Source: Smittium culicis (taxonomy: Eukaryota; Kickxellomycota; Harpellomycetes; Harpellales; Legeriomycetaceae). Taken from it: 45,375 nt of DNA. Below, in pieces: positions 33,799 to 45,241 of this stretch. The translations under genes and the position numbers were made by a program. Every line of letters starts with the position of its first letter. The stretch's first letter is position 1. The stretch spans positions 1-45,375 of the forward strand of contig LSSN01000955.1 in the NCBI GenBank assembly GCA_001970855.1. Reading direction: 5' to 3'. Below the pieces are notes generated by a model that was not told where the DNA came from, ran no database searches, and saw only the letters and a list, made by a program, of their open reading frames with translations.

Positions 33799-34707
33799 TA
33801 TGTTTGATAATTCTTATAATTTCTTGATAGTCAAAGAATGTTATGTAAATGTATATGATTTTTGAGGAGATACAAATATATCTTGTGCATATAAATACTA
33901 ATGTAGGCTATTTATACAAAAACTATAATGCTCTAAAAAGTTGGTTAACGGATATAACAACTTTTACATTGAATCTCCTTTCAGATTTAAATGAAAGCTT
34001 TGATTTCAATAATTCCTATTTACAATTTGCAAGAATTAAAACGTCGCTTGATTTTCCGCAGGAATCATAAATAGCCCTAATCGATTGACTATTTATTATT
34101 AGCGCAGATTAATTAGTAATCAAAACGAGATATTAAGTGTCTCGATTTTATTGGACGTCACTAATCGAAAATAATATGTACGATTTTACTGGAAATACTT
34201 AGCACGCTTGAAAATTACTCGGTGCCAATTGACAAATTTCATATACTCTACGAGTTTTGGAGGCTTTTATATTCGGGAATTTTAAACGAATAGAGAATGT
34301 AGCTGTAGCTGTAGCTTAATGTTATTGGGCTAAATGTTCTATATTCTATACTCCCTTATCCTCAGCTGAAAAATTAAATCAGTTTTTTTATTCGCCTTGT
34401 TTTTCTTTTTCAAGGTTTTGCAATCGATTTTCAAAAAGATTGGTTCGATTGTAGATATCGCCCAACAAGTTTTAAAAAATATATATTTAGTTACACGATG
34501 GAAATTATTTATTTTTTTAGTTACATAAGTGCACCCCAAATTCAATTCTAGATGTATCAACCAAAATTATTCAACAGTTCAATCGATTTTCTACAGATTT
34601 CAAAGTCGTTTCTAAATGTGTCAGTCGAATATCAACAAGTATCAAAGTTGGTTATAGATGATTCAATCGATTTTCTAATATGTAAATAATTCGCTTATCA
34701 AACTTCG
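33799..34707. other. Upstream region of the acetyltransferase gene; repeats, no gene
   Basis: About 900 bases holding the acetyltransferase promoter on the minus strand. A half-copy resembling the R2 right end may lie at about 34275-34330 (GGGAATTTTAAACGAATAG, then TTAATGTTATTGGGC). From about 34410 there are imperfect repeats with TCGATTTTC. The short open frames here have no support. Confidence 0.35.
34410..34685. repeat. Imperfect tandem repeat, unit about 42-48 bp
   Basis: The block CAATCGATTTTC recurs at about 34425, 34582 and 34665, with intervening diverged units of the form 'CAAAGT(C/T)G(T/G)TT...AGATG'. Old and degraded; the period is estimated by eye. Confidence 0.45.
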
Positions 34708-34903
34708 TTAACCCTTTTGATTTCAACGCTTTTACAATAATAATGAATTTATTGATTATTTAGTTTTAAAAGTAACTTATTATTCGCTATTACTTTGCTG
34801 CAGACCAATAGCTGAATGGACCTTAGAATTAAAATGCTATTATAGAATATAGTTGCCTAAATTTATAAACTCAATTGCAGTCTACTGCACATCAAAGGGT
34901 TAA
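34708..34903. mobile_element. piggyBac-like TTAA MITE (family R1), copy 4
   Basis: 196 bp with TTAA at 34708-34711 and 34900-34903. The left end CCCTTTTGATTTCAACG and the right end GCACATCAAAGGG are inverted repeats. The interior AATGAATTTATTGATT is shared with the next two copies. Confidence 0.75.
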
Positions 34904-34973
34904 TTGCTTTGATTCAGTAAATAAAAATATTTTTATTTTATCTATTATAAAATCATATTGGTTTTATTTTCGC

Positions 34974-35170
34974 TTAGCCCTTTCCTGCTCAACACTCCTT
35001 ATAAAAATGAATTTATTGATTTGTTTATGGATTATATTGAGATCTATCATTTGCTGTTTAACAACAGTATACCAATATCATTTTAATTCATATAATTAAA
35101 GTATTTTAATTGTACACTGTTATCTATATTTTGTAGGTCAAAATCAGCCTACCACGTATGAAAAGGTTAA
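34974..35170. mobile_element. piggyBac-like TTAA MITE (family R1), copy 5
   Basis: 197 bp from TTAG (34974) to TTAA (35167-35170). The left end is CCCTTTCCTGCTCAAC and the right end CGTATGAAAAGG. The interior AATGAATTTATTGATTTGTT matches copies 4 and 6. Its right TTAA is also the left TTAA of copy 6. Confidence 0.75.
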
Positions 35171-35363
35171 ACCTTCCCCGTCGACCAGTCTTATAAAAAT
35201 CTAATTTATTGATTCGTTTATGATTTGTAAGCAAATATATCATTTGTCGCTATTCTATATCAAACCAATATTTTTTAGGGCCTCAGAATTTAGTTATTTA
35301 CATCGAATTCAGTTGGCCATATTTGGTAGATCAAAAATAGTCTACCCCCTGTGAAAGGGTTGA
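35167..35363. mobile_element. piggyBac-like TTAA MITE (family R1), copy 6
   Basis: 197 bp from the shared TTAA (35167-35170) to TTGA (35360-35363). The left end is ACCTTCCCCGTCGACC and the right end CCCCTGTGAAAGGG. Its reverse complement aligns with copy 2 (GGTAGACT...TTTTT) and, more loosely, with copy 3. Confidence 0.75.
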
Positions 35364-35580
35364 AAAAGATGATTGTAGATCTATTATAATTGATGATTTT
35401 AGGGATTATCTATTTAATCCATATTTAGTATTTCCAACCAATAATCACCGTATACCTAATCATAAGGTATTAGCTTTTTTTTTTGTAATGACTAAGATAA
35501 TGAGAAGTGACTTTATTATAGAATAGTAAAATAGACTAAATAGATACAATATTAATAGGATGAATAAAAAGAATAAAATG

Positions 35581-35750
35581 ATAAGGACTGGGACGAGGTC
35601 TAGGAAACTAGGATATAAATACGTATTGATAAGCTTAGACTTTTCTTGAGGGTGGCTAAGCTTATCTTTATATATGACAATGAAGTGAAAGGCCTTCCGT
35701 ATATTAGTCCATGGGGACAATAGGAATTGTGCCAATTACATTTTTATATT
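35581..35750 (+). pseudogene. Retroelement integrase core fragment
   Basis: The plus frame reads 'RSRKLGYKYVLISLDFS', a stop, then 'GWLSLSLYMTMK', a stop, and 'AFRILV'. This is the start of the retroviral-type integrase catalytic core (GYKYxLVxIDxFS), with the first catalytic Asp in 'SLDFS'. The two stops fall where family members have Ser/Thr/Arg or Lys/Ser codons. It is upstream of, and so separate from, the protease-RT relic that follows. An open frame on the opposite strand is a shadow. Confidence 0.6.
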
Positions 35751-36780
35751 TTTATAACTATTATACTATATATAAAAGGGCTTCTAATAATATAAAAATT
35801 AAGGAACCATATAAAATATGTAACAACTTGTATAAAAAAGGAATCAATCAGAAATCGATACCATTTTCTATAGAGCTCAAAAAATACACAAAAGCAATTC
35901 CAGAATGATTAGTCGCTCAAATTTTTATAGCTCATTAATATCTATCATTGTATATAAATATTATTTCGAGATATGGCTGAGGATATGCATTGACGACAAA
36001 GATAAGAGTTAGGGTCAAATAATCAGCAATTTCGAAGAAATTTTTGACATCTCAGATATCTTTTTAAATTTCATAACTCACATAGCGTGAAAAAAGCGGC
36101 GGCAATGTTAATACGTGAATGCCAAGTAAAAAAGAAATGAACACTGTGGTTCAAAAATAAACTAAAATCGTTGAAGACATACATTTAGTGGTGCAGATTT
36201 AAACTTTAGATACCTTCATAAAACAGTATTAGTGCTATAACTTTGGAAAAGAAAAAAAAAAAAGGAGAATTATCATGATATTTACCAGAGAATACGATAA
36301 AATTTTATTCAAAGAAAGCTGATAGATCTGGAGGAACTGTGTTTAGCTAAAATAAAATATTCCAAAAGTTTGTGTAGGCGAATTTATTTGAATTAACCAG
36401 CTCCCACGAAGAAAAACAATTAGACTTGTATAACTTTTGTTTATTCAAGTAATGCTATCTGTTAATAAAAATTCGAAAATAGCAGTAAGAAATAGTGATT
36501 GAAAGAATGAGCAAAATGGGAAAACTAATTGATTATTCTAAAGAAAAAAATTTATGTAGGTAAGTATGAGAATAGTATAGAGAATAATAGACGCACTAGA
36601 CCCAATATTAGAATTTATATTCTTAAAAAAATCTGAATTACATGCTTAAATCCATGGATAGCTTGAGTAAAATTATACGAGTTGGATTTAAAAATTTTTT
36701 ATTAAAAAGCCATAAATCTGAAGAAAATTTATTAATTCAATAAAATTATAGTTATATTCTTTCTCAATATAGTTCAGAGG

Positions 36781-38640
36781 CTCTTGCTGCTGGTTGATAC
36801 TGATGTCAAAAATTTGATAATGAGGGGCGCGTTGGCACTCAAATTTGGAGCAATAATAAAAATATTTTAATTGTCTTTTTTGGTACAGATAATTAACGGG
36901 AATTTGGAGTTTTACTAATTCTATGATATAGATTTAAGTATAGAAGAGAATGTATATATCTCAACACTTATCACAATCATGCAATTTATTGTAAACCTAG
37001 CTCTGATAGGAATAGACTCTTTGCTGAAAAGAGTTATAAGAATTTTATATGATGAAAGACTAATAACATTAAAAAATCCAAATTTCGAAATTGCTTTATA
37101 TTAAAAATAAAAAAGCTATTGTATATTGTAGAATTTGAAAAAAAAAAAAAAAAAAAAAATTAAAGGATAATTACCAGTCGAATTCTTGAGAAATCTTGCA
37201 AGAATACTCGCAAGATGAGTTATTCGTTGTATATAAGACTTTTCTTCAAGAATGTAAAAGAGACTGAGAAATATTAGAGGAGATTTTGAGAGAAACACTC
37301 AAAAATAAACGTCTTATTATAGGAATTCATGGCACATTTTCCGAAAGTAAATTCTAACCCAAAAGAGTAAAAAATGAAGATTTATATTTATCCATGAAGC
37401 TAGACAATATTAAAACGAATTGCTATAGGATAAGATGTTTACCGGTAGAAATAAAACTAATATATGAATTACGGAGATATGGAGGAAATTGGATTTATAT
37501 CCGCGTCATATTAAGGATGGATGTATCCAGCATGTATCGACCCGAAAAACAATGAAGAACAAAGATTCGTTTTATATTACAAGGCAATTATTTAAAAAAA
37601 ATGTAGGGATGTGTAACTATTGCCAAAAACTAAAGGTTTCTAAACTAAGTTAGCAGAATAGCTTTTATTATACACTATGATATATGATCCAATATTTTAG
37701 GTGTTTCTAGAGGAAATTTCGAGAAAATATGCCGAAAAACTTACCCTATTTGATAATTGCAAATTTAATGCATTTAATTTTTGAATAAAAAATACATCCA
37801 TCAAGTTTAGCAATATTAATGGATAATATTTATAAACTTTATTTATATGTATATTAGCAGTATACCTAGATTATATGGCAGTCTTTTAAAATTTAGAAAA
37901 GAAAACATAAAATAATTGAGATCAGCCTTGAATTAACTAATAATTATAATGTAAAAATAGTTTTAAAGAAGAATAAATTTCAAAGATAAAAAGTTTAAAT
38001 ATTTATTTACCGAGATAAGTGAATTAGGGATATATCCAGAACCGGAAAAAGTAAATTATATAGATAGAATAATAATTAATTAGAATTTAAAACAATTAAT
38101 ATGCCTAATATGGGTAATATCTTAATTCATAAGGTTTATTCCATAATAAACTGAAGCCATGAAATAAGTTCAAAAGTCGGTAAAGAAGGATATCTAATTC
38201 GATTTGATGGAGAATTTAAAAAAGGAGATATAAAATCGTTCGATTCTATAAAAAAAATTCTAATATCATCCAAATTTTAGAATAAAAATTATAATTAAAC
38301 TGACATATCTTGAATAAAAATTGGCGCAGTATTAGAATAGATCGATTAATATGGCTTAAATATACTGAATTCATAACTTTTAAAGAAGTTTTTTACTTTA
38401 GAGAAAAATTAAATGACTTACGAGCGATAATTATTTGCCGTAGTAGCTGCTATAAAAAGCTTTAAGTTCTATTTATACAGCACAGATACAAAAATATACA
38501 CAATTAAATCAGCGGTGTCAAGTATTTACCTAATTTCAGAGATTAATTGAAGATCCCCAAGATTTAATTTGTTTTTACCCAAGTTCAGCTTTACTGTTTT
38601 TGATATAAACGGAAAATAAATGTGTATCTGACTTTTATTA
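36781..38640 (+). pseudogene. Degenerate Ty3/gypsy Pol (protease, RT end, RNase H)
   Basis: The order of remnants on the plus strand is that of gypsy Pol. First, an aspartic protease: 'LLLLVDTD', then 'GALALKFGA' and 'DIDLSIEENVYIS' (family VDTGA, so the active-site Asp-Thr pair is visible but followed by Asp where Gly is expected). About 38010-38170 is the RT thumb/connection: 'ELGIYPEPEKVNYI', 'NLKQL', 'FIRFIP'. From 38299 is RNase H: 'TDIS', 'IGAVLE', 'YGL', then 'MTYER', a stop, and 'LFAVVAAIKSFKFYLY'. Many stops and frameshifts separate the pieces; the central RT (YxDD region) is not recognisable to me. AT content is very high. Gag upstream and integrase downstream are at best traces. 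Non-functional. Confidence 0.68.
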
Positions 38641-40344
38641 AGAGTTTCGATAACATATGGAGTAAAATTTAAACAAGTGAAGATAAAATTTGAATATCTA
38701 CATATTTATTGAGGATTTCTTGGTATACAGAAGAATTCTCACGAAATTTGAATCAATCTTTAGAAGTGGTGCTTTTTTATGATGATTTTCGGAAATATAT
38801 GATTTTTAGATGTTACCTCTCGATATCATTACTGATAATATTCAGTTTAGTTTTACCTAAAGTTTTTTCTTGGTCAAAGAAATGAGTTGTTATAAAATAA
38901 GAGTTGTAAAAAATTGAAATAATTTTTTTTATTTAGTTTAATTTATTATTAGTTATAATTTAACAATATTTATTTAATGAGAATAAGTAAGAGATTTAAA
39001 GTAGAATAACTATTAATATCTTTATAAAAAATTTAATAAAGTAAATTTAAAAGTTATAAGAGTTTTTTAAAAGGAGAATAAAATGAGACGAATATTTCTA
39101 TAATAAACTATCAGATATTTTTAACTATTTTACTCGTATCATAAAAAAGATGATTTTGTAGATAGTATTTATAAATTAAGACTTTTTTCCTTAAATTTTA
39201 TTAGAATTCAAGTAGAAAATTTTAAATAGTTTCTTTTTAATTATTTTTTTTATCTCTGAGAACTAATTTATATACTGTTATAAATTTATGTAGTTTTTGA
39301 ATTCGATTTTTATTTATTTATAATTTGATAAATAATCGCTAGGGTCATATATGTAAAAATTTTAAATAATAAAAATTTTGAATAGTGTGTTAAATTTTGA
39401 TTTTTGTAAATATAATGATTTTAATGAAAGTTTGTTTTTATAAAAATATTTCTTGGATTTTATTAATTTAGTAAGTTTATAAAATTTTCTTTGTGCTTAT
39501 TATATTAACATCATGTGATAGTAAGCTAGATAATTTTTTATTAGTATCTTTGAAATATTATTTGGTAATTTAATTCGTTGTACTCACAGTAGTAGGATAT
39601 TTCACTTTCTGAAATTATACATAAATTTGAAATTTGTTTTTTTATCGATTTTTGTGATTTTTTGATCAGCTATTAATAAAAAATAAAAATTATTGATTGA
39701 CTTTAACAAGGAGAGGATATTGATACTCAGAGTTCCAAAGAATATTTCGTGTGAAAATTGAGCTAATTTAAAGTCGATGGATTTTAAAGATATGATTTAA
39801 ATATAACAATATCAGCCGTAAATAGTTATTTATAGTCAAGAGTATGAACAGAACGATTATGAACATACTAAAAAAGCTCAAAAATGTTAAACTTTGAATA
39901 GAGGGAGAATAAAATCCACGAATAACTATCAGTAATTCTTTTAGCAGTTTAATTCGACAATAAAAATTTACTCATTATTTTATGTTCAGGAAGTTAACTA
40001 GAGTAACTTTTTTAGATTTTCCAGAAGTCGTGTAACATGTGCTAGGAAATATAATTTTATAATAACTTAATTAAATTTGAGCAAAAAATTGCAGTGAGAT
40101 TTATATTTGCGGAACTTAAGAAATTTATAAAAATCGAGAATTTGAAATTTTATTGAATTAAACAACACTAAATAATGATAAGGTATAAAATTGAAAAATT
40201 CCTACTTCAGAATGTTTAATTTATTTGAATTTAGATCTTAGTATATAAATATATATATAAGAGCGATAAATTCATTCTATCGATTTCAATTTTTCGAGAT
40301 TGGTGAGAATATATAACCGTTCATGTTATGCACAGAAACACTCT
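38641..40344. other. AT-rich region after the gypsy relic
   Basis: About 1.7 kb. The first part may continue the Pol relic toward integrase, but no domain is readable. TATATATAAGAG at about 40251 and GAATATATAACCG at about 40306 could belong to an LTR promoter. No intact gene. Confidence 0.35.
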
Positions 40345-40454
40345 AGAACATTATGGAATACAATGGAACATCATAGAACATCTTAGAAAATTGTGGAATA
40401 CAATAGAACATATAAGAAAATTTTAGAATATAATGTAATGTTATGGAATGTTAT
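40345..40454. repeat. Phased 10-bp array (RGAAYANNAT)x11
   Basis: Eleven consecutive 10-base units in strict register, for example AGAACATTAT, GGAATACAAT, GGAACATCAT, AGAACATCTT. GAA falls at 40346, 40356 and so on every 10 bases, in ten of the eleven units (unit ten has TAA). The units differ from one another, so this is not a fresh microsatellite. Spacing matches step-type heat-shock elements. Confidence 0.75.
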
Positions 40455-43400
40455 CATTAGATTATTTCCAGTTGCATCTAGAACCAGCTAGGTCATTTCA
40501 TAATATTCCGTAAGCTATTATTTGAAAATTATTAATACTTTTATTATTATTTTTATTTAATAATATCAGTTAAATTTTTCTTCAAAAGTATAGAAGAGTA
40601 ACTTTTTTCCATCTTTCAGAAAAATCTAAGTGTATTATTTATTTTATTATATTTATCCTACTAAATATATATCATTCCTATAATATTAAATAAATAACAC
40701 TATCCTGGTCTTATTCTTAGTTATAGTTTCAGTAAAAACTTAGCCTTATCTTTGCTCCTTCTTTCGCGCCTAACAGTTCAGGAGATGAATCGGTTAAAAA
40801 AGCCAAAAATAAGTCGAAAATTCGAGTTCTATTATACACTGAGAAAGAAGCATGTGTATTTTTAGTTTATAAAATATATTTTAATTTTCATAAGCTAAGT
40901 GAATTGTGAATATTAGTCTAGTGATAATATTTTTTATGCTTATTGAATTTTGATGAAAGATTTATATACATTTATTTATGCAATTTTTCGAAATATATTT
41001 GTCGCAGTGAAATTATGCGTCAGGCTATGAATATATTCTTACAATAGATAATAGTTATTGGTCAGCAAACGATAGTGCTGAATAATATAAAAATTATTTT
41101 TATATCGATAAACTTATTTTATTATAAGTTATATAACGTCATTTTACAAAGATATTAAATTTATTAAAAAACGAGAAGAAAAATTCTCAGCAGATGGCCT
41201 ATTCCAAACTTCCGAGGTTCCCAAAACAAAAAATGGTATATAAAACCATATCGCACTTCCAAAAAAAAAGTGTGAGGGGTATATAATCTTTTAATAAACA
41301 AATAAAAAAATTTAAAAATCTATTAATATACCAAAAAAATATTAAAAATAATAATATTAATATAAAATTCCAAGTCATAATAGCTAGGTAGCAGATAACG
41401 AACCACTTACACAAGTAAAAAACCCCCTGTAACATATTGTGATAAAAATATGTAATAAATAGAAGGAAGATAATTAAATACACAAGCATTTTTTATGGTA
41501 TAATAAAGTTTTTTAATATTTAATTCTCTCTATTAGAATCTCTTTTAAATCATTAAACGAATTATTAAATGTATTAATGTCAAGCTTAGGAATTGAAAAT
41601 AAATTTCCTATTATTTAACGACTGGCTTATGGTTTATTTCAAATAAAATTTTTTATTTTATTTTCAGATATAGCTGCTCAAAAATAATTTATTATATATA
41701 GATTTTGAAAAAATATAAAATTATTACCAAATTTGTATTCATTTTTAGTAAAAAAAGTGATTTTTAATCAAGATGAAATCAAAATCAAACCTTAGACATT
41801 AAATTAACCGAATGTAAATCATTTTCATTCTCCAGTCAGAAATAGTTGAATTAATTTTAATTTATACTACCTTTTGGTAGCAATTTATCTTTTTATATTC
41901 TAAATTATTATAAATAAGCCTCTAGATGGATTTAAATGATGGAATAAGTCATCATTTCATTTATTAATATTTTATAAAGGCTATTCATATAATAATAATT
42001 GATTTTTTTATTTAGATTAATACTTAATTAATTATATGCTTCTATTATTGGATAGCTTTTTGTTACTAATACATCTTTCAAATAAATTTAATTTATGTTA
42101 AATCTCAAAATAAAAATACTTCGTACTATTATTAATTTTTATCAGTAGTGAAAAGCTATTTTAACTATTATAAATGAACTTTAATAGTATGAGATGTGTC
42201 AAATAATCAATCTAAAGAACTTAAATGAGAAAAAAAAATCAAATTAATTATGCTTAAAGTCAATTAGAATGCAATGTAACCCATAAAAAAATATAATCGC
42301 TATACTATGATTATAAATATGAAAAAAAAATATATTCTAAAAATATGACATTTTATTTATAATAATTTTATAACAGTGATAAAGATAACCCAATCAACTA
42401 TAAAAATTCAATTCAGCTAAAAAAAGATAGACGTCTATAGTAAATTATAGCTTTATATGTTATAATGCGAAATATCTTTAGTTTTCATTAATTTTCATTA
42501 ATAATTTCGTTAAAATAAGATTTTGGAATTATTTTAATATAATTTTAGCTCAAATAAAATATAATAAATCTAAAGAAAAAATATATAAAAAATCAAATTT
42601 GAAATTTAAACTTTTAGTTTCAAAAAAAAATACAAAATTATTTGAAATACAAATAAGCAACTATTTTTTAAATAGCAATTAAAAATTCTGTAATATTTTT
42701 TAAAAAAGTTACACTTTTTAATAACTTTTATTATTATTTACGATTTTTTTTCCCACAATAATAATCGCTATCTCATAGTTATATCAAAGCTAGCATTTAG
42801 TATAGATTCATTAATGCTAAAAGTGATAAATGTTCTCACCAAAAAAAAAAAAAATTGAATCAAGGATTAATTATATAATTTATTTTTCTTGTGAGATTTT
42901 GTATGCTAAAAAGTGAATAATGTTTTTTTAGCAGGTTAAATTTCAATATAACGTTTAATTTTAGGTTGATTTCGAATAAATTAATTAAATTTGTTTTAAA
43001 AAATACTTATTTTTAACTTAATTTCTGAATCAGGTATATAAAATTTGAGATACATATACATAATTTATCTGAAATATATTTCAAAATAACGAGATAATTC
43101 AGCAGATTTTTATTGCAAAATTAAGGAATAAAAAAATATATCCCAGTTATTATATTTCTAACAGATATGCTTTAATACAACCATCTAAGCTATCTATTGG
43201 AATTAATTTATTATCACACAATTTTAAAAAACAAAAATTGTGGCATTTGTGGTATATTGTTAACTTCATATTCTAATTTTTTAAATACGGAACATTAAAT
43301 AAATATTTAAAATATTTCAAGTAAATAATATATAAAATTTATGATTAGAAATAACATGGAATATTTTGAAAAATAAATTCTCAAGATAAATTTTTTTTAT

Positions 43401-44839
43401 ACATTTTATAAATTATATCTGTGAATAGGCTTAGGTAATATATTTAAATTCACGATTCTTATACCTATTGTAATTTAAATACCTATAAATTATAAATTCT
43501 TTTAGTCTTTAATATGAGTATAAAATAGTAGTTGAATATTTCATTCTTACACAGATTCTGGTATTTCAAAGTATGGATTTTTGTAAATTAAATGTAAAAA
43601 AAGAGAATTTATATTCCATTGATATTTTTCTACATTAAAAAAAAATAACTGATTATGATTTATTTCCTAAAGTGCAGGCAAAACTTATTTTTCGATTTAT
43701 AAAATAATAATTTTTTTCAAATTTTTTATAGCAAGATTTTGATTTTGTAGTTTTTATCAAAAAAATATTCCAATTATTATTTCTGAGATTATTTAACTTA
43801 TGTTTTTTTTTTAGAGTCAAGAAAAATTATTTGATATATTTTATTTATAACAGCATAGGCTTAAGTTAGTTTTAACTATCTCGTTTAAATTTCAAAAATG
43901 AAATATTTTATGCACAAAGTGTAGTTATAAAAGTTTTAATTTAGGAACTGAATAGTAAGTAGGGTTTTCTAGCTTGATATTTTTACCATAGCTTATCTGA
44001 GAAAATACATTATTAAAAAGATAATTTTTTTTTAAATTTAATATTTTTGTATTGATACGAGATTGAAATCCAAAAATTAACTTTTTTTTACATTTTAGAA
44101 ATCGAATTAATGAATCGATTTATTAACTTAAAATTTTTTTGGAAATAATATCACTTAAGTATTATATTTTTTTAATTTTCTAAATCACTAATCAAATTAA
44201 ATTGAAAAGATATAACTATTCTAATATTATTGACTCATTTTATGAAGATTACCTGATTATGCTGTCTAAACGAACATACGAAAGTTTCTAGTCGCCATAG
44301 AAACCATTTTGTTGGCTATTAGATAATTTCATAAATTACTCGAGAAAATAAAATTCAAAAATAATACTTTTAATATTATTAGGTAAAATCTATATTAAAA
44401 TTAATTCAAATAAAAAAGCATAGTAGTTATAATATTAGCCTCCGCTTGTAGTAGCATCGCTTTAAACAAATAATTAAACATTAATTTTATTAATAAAAAT
44501 ATTTAATAAAATATCTATGAGGATGATTGAAGCTATGTGAGTTAATATTATAATATTCCTAGATCCATTTTTAATAATTATGAATAATAAAAAAAAAACT
44601 TATATGCCTGGACTAAATGTTTATAGATCGAATGCTCATTTTAATGATTGTGGGGTTAGTAATATGTGATTGACCAAAACTGGACAAACACGCGAGAAAT
44701 TGAAAAATAGTGTTTTATTACAATAGGTTATTGGATATGTAATATTTTACATCCAATTATATATCTATAATTTTTCAAAAAGAGCTAAAAACAGGAAAGT
44801 TAAAGATTTAAAATATTAAAACATTCTCATGAGTCTTAA
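40455..44839. other. Long AT-rich gene-free region
   Basis: About 4.4 kb, very AT-rich. A 57-codon open segment at about 40742-40912 ('SFAPNSSGDESVKKAKNKSK') lacks a start and is unrecognised. A hydrophobic minus-strand frame at 41199-41489 is typical of AT-rich noise. A small hairpin with arms GTTTCTA/TAGAAAC lies at about 44284-44304. No RNA gene seen. Confidence 0.4.
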
Positions 44840-45241
44840 GAAACTATTCTAGAGTAAATTGATATATTAATTGGCTTAGTGATTAAAAATAATCTAAAAG
44901 CCTTAGATAAATCCAAATGGAAAATTAGGCTACAAAATATCTTAAATGAGCAATATCTTGAAAAAATAAAATCGGAAATATGATCTAGGCATACATGATA
45001 CACGCTTATAATTATACTATCTATACTTATAAATTATGCTGGATCGCTTGCTATACTGCCGTTAATTTTTGACGAAAAAAAAAGTATAAAAGGCCGTCAG
45101 AGAAGCACTACTTTGCTAAATAAATCAAGTTGTGCTTAAAAAACAAAGCAAAGAATCCATTCCAACAATTCAATACATTGCATATCAACAAACTAATAAA
45201 ATCTCTATACTAAACACAATAAAAACAAGATAATAAACATC
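44840..45241 (+). promoter_or_regulatory. Promoter block of the second secreted-protein gene
   Basis: Inverse copy of 31085-31485. TATAAAAG at 45085-45092 lies 157 bases before the ATG. The 240 bases next to the gene are virtually identical to the other copy; similarity fades beyond about 44850. Confidence 0.6.

Noticed and set aside
33849..34070. 73-codon plus-strand frame upstream of the acetyltransferase
   Set aside because: AT-rich composition, no motif, and it occupies the acetyltransferase promoter.
35460..35735. 91-codon minus-strand frame with a hydrophobic tail
   Set aside because: Shadow of an integrase-core relic on the plus strand (GYKYVLISLDFS).
40742..40912. 57-codon open segment with 'SSGDESVKKAKNKSK'
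   Set aside because: No start codon, splice sites or family; may be retroelement debris but cannot be supported as a gene.
41199..41489. 96-codon hydrophobic frame on the minus strand
   Set aside because: Phe/Leu/Ile-rich translation of AT-rich DNA, with no Kozak-like context, splice partners or recognisable membrane-protein pattern.
44280..44310. Small hairpin with 7-base arms and 7-base loop
   Set aside because: Hairpins of this size are expected by chance in AT-rich DNA, and there is no U-tract or nearby gene.
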